Below are positions 56,170 to 64,000 of a DNA stretch of 64,000 nt, one piece after another. This stretch comes from Ephydatia muelleri (Eukaryota; Porifera; Demospongiae; Spongillida; Spongillidae). The position numbers and the translations under genes are program-made. Within the stretch, counting starts at the first letter, position 1, and every line of letters starts with the position of its first letter. Location of the stretch: the NCBI GenBank assembly GCA_013339895.1, contig JABACO010000007.1, positions 11,687,477 to 11,751,476 of the forward strand, read 5' to 3'. Below the pieces are notes generated by a model that saw only the letters and a list, made by a program, of their open reading frames with translations, was not told the DNA's origin and searched no databases.

Positions 56170-57480
56170 TGCACAATATATTTCATCACTGCACCTTTTG
56201 GTAAAATATATTCAAACGAGTCATGTACTTTTGAGCAAGTGCTTTTGAACGGCAGATTGGGCTTGGAGAGACGATATGCTGTACCTTTAGACAATACTTC
56301 ATGAATATGATAGGGGCCTATCCATCTTGCATCCTTTTTTTGGAAAGCTTCTTGCTATTCTTTATCAACACAAGAGTTCCAACTTTATACTTTTCCCTGT
56401 CTTTGCAGTGTACTTGGTCATAATAGACCTTTTGCCTCCCTTGTGCTTTCATAATGTTTTCCAAAGCTTTCTTCGACCATTGACTAAATATGAGTAACAA
56501 ATTAGATTACTATCTTTTAGATAGTAATATAATGCAGATAACACAATGCACAAAAACAATAAGATAATAAGTTCTACTAAATCTATATACTACAAGTTAT
56601 TATTTAATTAAAGTCAGTAGGGATCACACTCCTAGCCAGTATGGCCCTTGCTATGGCTCTAACCAGGGTGATATTTAGCCTTCCAAACATGTCACTGATC
56701 ACCCTGGCTTTACGAAATGAGGAAGAGCCAATGTTTTATACAATTAAATTCCTTGATGTTACCCTCAAGAATTGTTAATTGCAATCCATCTTCAGGCTTG
56801 TCACTCCAATCACTGGCATCAGGGCACTTCTTAGTAAACTTAGATGGTAAACGAGCTAGGTTGACGATCGACCATACACAAGGTATAAGGGTTCATTGTA
56901 CACCTGAAATACAATACAGTTACATCACCACAACATAAATTGTACTTATATCATTTACTTGATGTACAAACGTTCGACCTTGATCAGAAATTTTAACCTT
57001 ACAACTGCCATGTCTTATGTAGCACCAACCAGAAACTCTGCCACTCCTGTTGCTGTTTTAGAGCAGTTGCCTCTGACCCCTTGGGAAAAAAAACACAAGA
57101 CTGTCATGATGTATTTGTTTTGGGTAAAGGCCAATCAAATCAACACCAATTGTGTGCCACACATCATCCTTGACTGGAATAGGAATAGGATGCAGCTCCA
57201 CGGAAAACTTGTCAAATCTGCTACAAATACTACTACATTCATTTACAAATTTGACACTGTTTTGCAATTTGCAATTTGCAATGGCATGAATACTTGCTTA
57301 CCACTAGCTTTCTGACACTTTTTACATGTTTTGCAATATTCTTTTAAGTTATTAACCATTCCGAGCCAGTAGAATTGCTCAGATATCTTCAACAGTGTTT
57401 TGTCTATACAAAAGTGCCCTCTGTCCGATAATCGAATGTTATCCTTTACACATGCACATACACATAAATATAACTGCAAA
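56170..57480 (-). pseudogene. Ginger/gypsy-type integrase remnant in pieces
   Basis: Minus strand. Near 57300-57440: GHFCIDKTLLKISEQFYWLGMV...CKTCKKCQKA, the HHCC zinc domain. Near 57110-57180: HTIGVDLIGLYP, the start of the catalytic core (first Asp). Near 56320-56500: KAQGRQKVYYDQVHC and YKVGTLVLIKNSKK, then in another frame RWIGPYHIHEVLSKGTAYRLSKPN, a GPY/F-type C-terminus near 56235-56330. The catalytic middle is missing or scrambled between 56510 and 57050. Confidence 0.65.
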
Positions 57481-57509
57481 TAGAATTATCCCACAACTCC
57501 TCCCCAAAG

Positions 57510-58735
57510 TCATTTGTCCTTCCAGTATCGCAAGGGGCAGTTAATCCTTGTTCCTGTAATTGACCTGGTCATTGTAGGGTCTCGGACTGGAGCAGAAACA
57601 GGTAGCTCAGGTACTGGAGCAGGGGCAGGTAGCTCAGGTATGACGTCTTGATCAGCATCTAGAGATGGCTGGTGTTCAGCTTCTTGGTGCTCTTCCATTG
57701 TCGGTATTGCTACAAGGTGTCTGGTACTCCTCCTAACTAGCCCAGAAGGGGTAATTACGATGTAAGACCTGGGAGTATCTGCAGACCTTATCACCTGTCC
57801 GGGAACTGGATCACCATCACCACCTCCAGTCACCCACACCTCAGAACCATCACTCAAGTCTGCTCTCCCATGTGCTCGGTGATGTGCATCATAGTTATCC
57901 TTTTGTTAGTTTTTGTATCGTTCATGTTGTACTTTCAGTGATTCTAAATGAGGCCAGTTGGGAATAAACTGTTTGAGTAATTGTGGGACTTGTATTCTGA
58001 GCCTACGCCCCGCCCCATCAATAGCTCAGCTGGGCTACACCCACACCAGGGCTTGGCAGTCGTCCTGTAACTCAACAGACTTAAGGCAGGGTCAGCTCTG
58101 GTACTCAGAAGCCGCTTTGTTGTCTGTACTGCCCTCTCAGCCTGTCCATTTTCCTGGGGATAATGTGGAATACTCATGACATGCTCAAACCCATAGGACG
58201 TAGAAAACATGTTCATCTCTCTTGAGGCAAACTGTGGACCATTGTCACTTATGAGTTGTTCAGGGATGCCATATCTCGAAAAGACTGTTTTCAGTACAAA
58301 GATAATTGTACCTGAAGTAGTAGACGTCAGCTTTATAATTTCTATATAGTTGGAAAAGTAGTCGACCAACTTGATGCCTTCCAGTTCAAATACGTCGGCT
58401 CCAACTTTTTGCCACAGATAATCAGGTAGTTTGGATGCAATCATTGGTTCCACAGGAGGGGTAGATCTCTGAGAGTATGTGTGACACTGTTTGACAAAAT
58501 TTTCAACTTCGTTTGAGACACCAGGCACCACACAGCTGATTCCGACACTTAAGGATACCCTGATGTCCCTGGTGAATTTTCAGCATTGTCTCTTGTTGCA
58601 AGCCTTGGGGAATCACAATATGACTTCCATAGAGTAGGAGATCATACTGCAGTGTCAGCTTTGCCCTCACCATCCAGTAAGGTTTCAGGTTCGGTGGAAG
58701 CTTGGCTTTCACTGGCCAGCCAAATTTGCAATAAC
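57510..58735 (-). pseudogene. Gypsy integrase, frame-broken
   Basis: Minus strand. 58503-58712 has LLYGSHIVIPQGLQQETMLK and HQGHQGILKCRNQ (zinc domain). 57944-58531 has the catalytic core: D in GADVFEL, D in ISDNGPQF, E in NGQAERAV, i.e. a DD-x(n)-E set. LLSYRTTAKPWCGCSPAELL-MGR then follows. 57510-57857 is a C-terminal tail ending STRHLVAIP plus linker. A small internal deletion (EGIKLVDYFSNY) and frame breaks inactivate it. Confidence 0.8.
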
Positions 58736-59210
58736 TTATTCACGGTTCCAGTCTCCGTTGTCTCAATCACGCAGCCATTGAGACAGCTTTTGAGTACTAA
58801 GTGTACATGGACATGGGGCCCAGCTCAGGAAAGATCCTTCAAAACAGCAAAAGCAGAACTGACTAAGCCTACCATCCTTTCTCTGTACTATCCTGGTGCG
58901 GAGACCACGCTGTCATCAGGTGCTTCCTCATACAGGCTAGGAGCAGTCCTCCTTCAATTGCACCAAGATGGGTGGGTACGCTTCTCGTTCCTTAACTGAA
59001 ACTGAATAATGCTACGCCCAGATAGAAAAGGAAGCACTGGCTATAACATGGGCTTGTGATACATTTTGGATAAACAAAGATTGATAGAAACGGACCACAG
59101 ACTATTTGTGCCATTCTATAAGTCAGATGGATCGACTTAATGTTTCTGAGTTAAGGAGTTTTATGGGAATGTTAAACCAGTAGGGAAAGTTTTCCCCAAA
59201 CCATCAGCGG
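58736..59210 (+). pseudogene. Gypsy RT-thumb/RNase H pieces in reversed orientation
   Basis: Plus strand, opposite to the flanking pieces: TQPLRQLLSTKCTWTWGPAQERSF, then AELTKPTILSLYYPGAETTL...SSYRLGAVLLQLHQDG (RNase H start), YAQIEKEALAITWACD and TDHRLFVPF up to ~59115. Next comes VSELRSFMGMLNQ (59140-59180), which in an intact element precedes the first piece. So the block is both inverted and out of order. Confidence 0.7.
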
Positions 59211-59870
59211 CTTGGGCATGGCGATACTTGTCAAGTTGCTGTTTAGTGGCCAGAAGAGTTTCGATAACAGCAGCAATGTGGCTTTCTACTTCTTTCTGGA
59301 ATTCGATACAACTGTCAATGAGGACTCCTGTTGGGGCTCGGGAAAGGGCATCAGCTGTGTACATATTTATTCCCGGTACATGCACAATGGAGAACACAAA
59401 CCTCATCAATCTCAGTCGAAACCGTAACACGGTCACCCGTGGAGGAAGATCATCCAAACGTTTGGAACTTAATCCGGATCAAGAGTCTTCATTAAGCTTG
59501 ATGCTAATAGCATGTTTTGGCAAATTCCTAATGCAGCTGATGTTTTTTCAGGATCTGCACTGATTCCATCCTTAACTAGAACATGGCCAAGAAAGGTCAA
59601 CGTGCTAGTGTTGAAAACACATTTGTCTTTATTCAGTGTTACCCCTGCTGACTGTATTCTTATGAGTGCCTCAGCTAATCTCTGATCATGTTCTTCTTGA
59701 GTCTTGCCAAATATCAGTACATCATCTAATAAGCACAAAGTTCTTTTCAAACCACTCAGAATATTACTCATTCTCTTTTGGAAGAGTTCTGAGGCACTGG
59801 ATATACAAAATGGAAGCTTATTTAAATGGTAGCGTCCAAAGGGGGTGACAAAAGTAGTCAACAAACGAGA
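59211..59870 (-). pseudogene. Gypsy reverse transcriptase palm and RNase H end
   Basis: Minus strand. 59470-59870 encodes TFVTPFGRYHLNKLPF, the catalytic LLDDVLIFGKTQEEHD, then NKDKCVFNTSTLTFLGHVL up to ADPEKTSAALGI. 59211-59457 encodes LPPRVTVLRFRLRLMRFVFSIVHVPGINMYTADALSRAP, the end of RNase H and the linker. The RT N-terminus is missing, replaced by the repeat at 59876. Confidence 0.8.
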
Positions 59871-59875
59871 TGAGT

Positions 59876-60015
59876 TTGGTCCGAGACCAAATATAGCAGC
59901 CATATTTGGTCCTACCGGACAGAATGTGGCTGCCATATTCGCTCCCACCATGCCATATATGTCCACCCCAGGACCAAATATGGCTGCCATATTTGATCCT
60001 GGACCAAATGTTGCT
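59876..60015. repeat. ggaccaaatatggctgccat palindromic repeat cluster
   Basis: Several copies, in both orientations, of ggaccaaatatggctgcc / ggcagccatatttggtcc within 140 bases. It abuts the truncated reverse transcriptase at its upstream side. Probably a transposon terminus or small foldback; unrelated in sequence to the ggtccg ends of the Ginger element except for the ggtcc word. Confidence 0.7.
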
Positions 60016-60762
60016 ACTGTACAACTTATATCCTATATAGATTGCATTTGTTTTTTAATTCTTTATAAAAGTGAATTCTGATCACACAATAAATTGGAAT
60101 GCAGGGTATATGAACTGATTCAAGCACACCAAATCATTGACAATCATCAGATGACAATTCAAGGAAAGAATACATCCCTAATTCTCTAACTTTTCATCTC
60201 ACACAAGCCTACTTTGTACAGTATGTAGGTGTTGAGTATCTGAAACATATAAAGTCAATATGTTACCATGTTCCACAATAACTGCACTCAATCATTTTAA
60301 TTCCTTCCAATTTTGGCAACCTGCAAATACAATGTATTGGTACACTGTATACCTGTTGAGTGCCTCACATTGGATCCATAGCATCTTATATTTTGTATTG
60401 GATATGCCGTAATATTTTACTTCTCAAGACTTTCAACTGAGTGCTTTCTCATTGCCTTTTTTTCATCGAAGAAGCTACTTGGTTGTTCTCCTCTGGCCAA
60501 TGAAGTAGCAAATGCTGATGCAAATAGCCCACAGTCATCACAACCTTGCTGCATTTGTACATCAATGTAAGTAAGTTAGATAATGTCTTTGGGAGTGCAT
60601 AAAATGCTTGCATGCAAAATGGTTTAATAAAGAATTAGTTGGACCACTGATGCACTGTCATAGACATATATTTATGCAGCCGATGTTGAAACTGTTACCC
60701 AATGGTATTTTCTAGTGTTCATGATTGGAATGAAATCACTTTGTGCAATGCTATATGACAAG
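60016..60762. other. Non-coding; minor Ulp1-like scrap
   Basis: Minus strand near 60480-60560 reads like a very short scrap of the GSSDCGLFASAFATSLA-type protease motif (complement of cagtcatcacaaccttgctg). Otherwise nothing recognised. Confidence 0.35.
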
Positions 60763-61620
60763 ACCATACCCAGTGCAACCTTTTGAAGCCCTTATATATG
60801 AGGATATCAGTCGTTTCTGACCAGCATCAACAATCTGATCACTTAGCCACCCACCACTTGTAATCATCTTCTGTTGTCAACCATGATACGCAGTGTTGGA
60901 ACTCATCTTGACCCAGAGAAACATAGATTTCAACTTCAATTGCTGGTTGACATATTACAGTCATTTATTTTGTCGCATCAGTTTAGCAACACGCTTAGTT
61001 TTGGTATTGTACTATCATTTGGATTTAGTCCCCTGTCCCCTAGGAAAAATTTCTGGAGAAGGTATCAGAAGGTTAGGCTTGTCTGAGAGTAGTAATGAAT
61101 ACTGAAGTTCAAGTTTTTTGGTTATTTTCTTGCAGTACAGCTGATGTTGAATCCTTTACAGTTGAAGGAGAAAGAGCTAGTGTAGTCTTATCCTTCGTAA
61201 GTGATAGAGACATAGAGGAGATGAACGAGCAGGTGATGGGGCACCTAATGCAGGCGAATCTCTGCCAGTAGATGTACAAAATACTTTAGTATTCTTTGTC
61301 AATTCAGCAGTGTTTTAAAGTGTTGTAAGCAAATATGCAAATGTCCAATAAATCATTCCATTTCTTGTATGTACTTGTGAAGCATGATTTGTAGAGACTG
61401 ATTAAATCTCTCAACCAATCCACTGTTCTGTAGGCATTGAAGCAGGTTATTTAATTAGAGCGTGTTTCGTAATTACGGAAAATTGATTAATGATTTACTG
61501 TAAAGAGTAGTTTATAATTACTGATAAACATTCTACTATTGTGGGAAGACATACTGATGAAAACAAATAATACATATATATTTAACTAATGTCAAACAAA
61601 TACCAAAACTAAGCGTGTTT
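60763..61620. repeat. Direct copy of the 22.1-23.1 kb repeat
   Basis: Begins accatacccagtgcaacctttt and includes the QLQLLVDILQSF frame at 60874, an acceptor-like ttgcag with ADVESFTVEGER at 61137, and the minus-strand integrase scrap near 61310-61440. It lacks the gene A fragment that precedes the 22 kb copy. Confidence 0.65.
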
Positions 61621-62600
61621 TGTCAGGTTAGGCCTCGTCCCCAGACAGTTATAAAAATGTATTTGAGATCATAGAACAATGCAGCTAAGATGGACCTAAT
61701 GCATATTAATGCCACTTTCCAGTAAGCTTACAAGCAAAAAAACACACTTAAAGCTTGTATTGATTTGTATTGATGTGCCTCACTCTGTTATTGATAGTCA
61801 GATTCACTGTGTGAATTCAGCCTTTCAATTAAAATTAAATAAGCATAAAATGTGTTCTAGCCTGCCTGCCTTTTTGCTGCAATGATTCCAACTTTTGGTA
61901 TGATAATGTTGCCTTTCCAAATTAGGATGAAGTCTGCTGAATTGAAAAGGTTTATTGAAGGTTTGAGTACTTATATCAGTGCAGACAATGCACTACAGGT
62001 TTCAGTATTAAGAAAAGGCAAATTCAAACCAACCTAATGCAGCAAAGTATTGTTAAAACTGCCAAAATGGTGGATTTCTTCGTGCAGATGTAGTTGTTAA
62101 TATGAAAGCTGTACAGATTTTGATCGAACACCATGGAGTAAATCAAAAGTATGTAGAAGCATATTGAAAGGTTTTGGGAAGACTATTAGAGGAAGATTTT
62201 CCACTTCCTATTCAAATCTCTGCCATATACTATATGCAGAGCTCTGACAATTCATCAAATAGTTCTACTTGTCAAACCCCTTTGCAATTAACTAAATTAA
62301 GGACTCCTTGCAGGAATGTGGAATCAAGAGACTAAAAACTAGAGGAATTAATCATATTTAAACAGGTTCTTAGTCGCAAGTTTCAAACTGTAGTAACTAA
62401 ATAAATTTAGACAGGTATTGAGCAGAAAGGTTTGCATTGAACAAACATTGCGTGCACAGTTAAATAATCTGAAGAAGAAAATAATTCAAAAAGATGCCGC
62501 TTTGAAGCGGGTGAGAAATATAAACGTATCATAGAAGAAAACGTGATTTGCAACATCATTAAAACTTTCAAATGCAAAAATGAGGTCTGCTCATAGGAAG
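61621..62600. repeat. Direct copy of the 24.8-25.8 and 44.6-45.3 kb repeat
   Basis: Starts with gttaggcctcgtccccagacag and continues through cttttggtatgataatgttg and tgaaagctgtacagattttgatcgaac. Frames are short and broken. Confidence 0.6.
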
Positions 62601-64000
62601 CGTGAAATAAATCACTAGGATAGAGAACGTGCAACTTTGATGAATCGAAATGCCTTCTTCCAAATGAAGATCCATAATCTTGACTTCGACAATAAAGGTA
62701 GTCTATATTTAGAGTTATGCTTTGTTAGACTATAAAGTACTCAATAAGTGGCATATATTGCACGGGCAGTGCTTAAACACAATTAGACTATAGCGTAATG
62801 AAACCTCGCAATCTGATTGGTCAAATGCAAGTATCGTAGAAACCTCATTTGCGTCCTGCAAGTGCCAGAGGGCGTGTATTGTACCGTAGAATACCCGCCC
62901 TCTGTAGTTTTAAATAATAACGAATAATATGATATTTAAACTATACTGTCCAATTTCACGCAAGTTTCGCTGCAAATGTGGTGAAGTCTATTTGGAGGAA
63001 ATTAACTGTTCCGTCTTTTTATCTTACTTCTTATACAACCATTACTGAAGTTCACTATGGGAAAGGGTTTCTATAGGTGTCCCTACAGTGCCGCTTGTGC
63101 GTTGTCTGTAACTTGTCCATTCATTACAGATACGAACGCGCCTACACTAGCCTTTTTAGACACACCAGCAGCAATGCATTTCTTATTATGTCTTCGGAAC
63201 TGCAAATGGTGGAGTGAGGCCGATTAGGCAAGTCGGCTGGCAAGTCTTCACTATGTTTTGTCAGTGTTTTCATCCGCGATGACCCAATCCACTAGGTCGG
63301 CACTCACTCAGAATTTCCATTCTTTTGCTAATGGTACCCAAGTTATGTTGCAAACTGCGCGTGCGCGATATATTAACTAACGGCATTGGTTACTAAGCAT
63401 AAACATGCGCTTTGCTATGCTCCACGGCTGTTTCGGTCGTGACATTAGTTTTTCAAATTAGATCATATGATTGGAATTACGGTATTTCCAATTCATGGTG
63501 GACTCAAAGCTCATTAACTAACAACTAACATCGGAGATAGTTTATTCACTACATTTTGCAGGAACACAGGGCTTTATAGTTGAAATAGGTTAAGCACACA
63601 CTCTACTTCGCACAACATCTATGACGCATATTAACACAACGATTCTAACTTCGAACCAGCGCTCGCGCATCTAATGGCAGTCTCATGGCGGGAAGTTGTA
63701 TCGTCTTTGCGTTCGTATTGTACGAAATCGCGCTTATAAAAGTGGCTACTATTTGTTCCAGACTAACAGGCTAAGCCTGGGAAGCGATAATATGAATTCC
63801 TCAATTTACTACACGCTTTCTATCAGTGAACAAAACCGATGGTTTAACGATGAATATTTACACACTACTCACGGTACCTGTATTCTTTTGCAAGCTTTTC
63901 GTAGATCACAAACAAGTAAAGGTCATATAATCATAGTCCATGCACACACCAATGTACCCCTACACGGAGGAGATTTTGCAAGCCTTTCATATCGACACTA
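62601..64000. other. No feature recognised
   Basis: About 1.4 kb without a supportable gene, RNA gene or repeat on either strand. Confidence 0.45.

Overview
The window looks like nuclear DNA from an invertebrate animal. Base composition is A+T-rich, there are long (TG)n, (AC)n, (GGGA)n and poly-C/poly-G tracts and frequent tacatgtac-type motifs, one gene is split by GT-AG introns, there are FN3 and ankyrin exons, and about half the sequence is repeats: Ty3/gypsy, Ginger-type, hAT, pogo/Tigger, a LINE, foldback elements and MITEs. The mix resembles an early-branching animal such as a demosponge, but that is inference.

Layout. 2-3051 (minus): 5' part of an apparently young Ty3/gypsy element with an intact gag-pol frame, a tRNA-Leu-type primer-binding site and a short LTR. 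3829-6053 (plus): a six-exon gene for a single-pass membrane protein whose splice phases all agree. 7.3-10.7 kb: non-coding repeats, comprising a 60-70 bp tandem array, a TTTGGTTTA-rich inverted-repeat element and a pair of GCGAG-rich elements. 11859-12278 (plus) and 18153-18596 (minus): two intronless paralogous small genes, each with a TATA box. Between them are a broken RAG1-N-terminus-like coding region (13.95-14.66 kb), an internally deleted hAT copy and a pogo/Tigger helix-turn-helix remnant.

20-28 kb: decayed repeats, including an 817 bp foldback element (26001-26817), integrase remnants and a scrap of a gene that recurs intact further on. 28-52 kb is dominated by a large imperfect palindrome: 33.16-39.53 kb is repeated in inverted orientation at 46.53-51.47 kb, with an outer block at 28.0-28.4 / 51.6-52.05 kb. 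Each arm carries two small intronless genes (A and B) plus ankyrin and coiled-coil remnants. A and B are paralogues, and their conserved pattern matches bacterial type III secretion chaperones of the CesT/Tir-chaperone family. A is intact in both arms, B is intact in the right arm and broken by a MITE in the left. The centre holds a ~153 bp satellite, a LINE 3' end with poly(A), and a ~89 bp-arm palindrome.

52.5-60 kb is nested transposons: a 252 bp TTAA-flanked MITE, a 1.9 kb Ginger-type deletion derivative (Ulp1-like protease plus PHD finger) inserted in a foldback element, Ginger/gypsy integrase pieces, and a scrambled gypsy copy. 60.7-62.6 kb repeats the families seen at 22-25 and 42-45 kb. 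62.6-64.0 kb holds nothing I can assign.

The most novel items are the CesT-like genes in an animal-type genome (candidate horizontal transfer followed by inverted duplication), the unrecognised TATA-driven paralogue pair, the RAG1-N-like remnant, and the membrane-protein gene.
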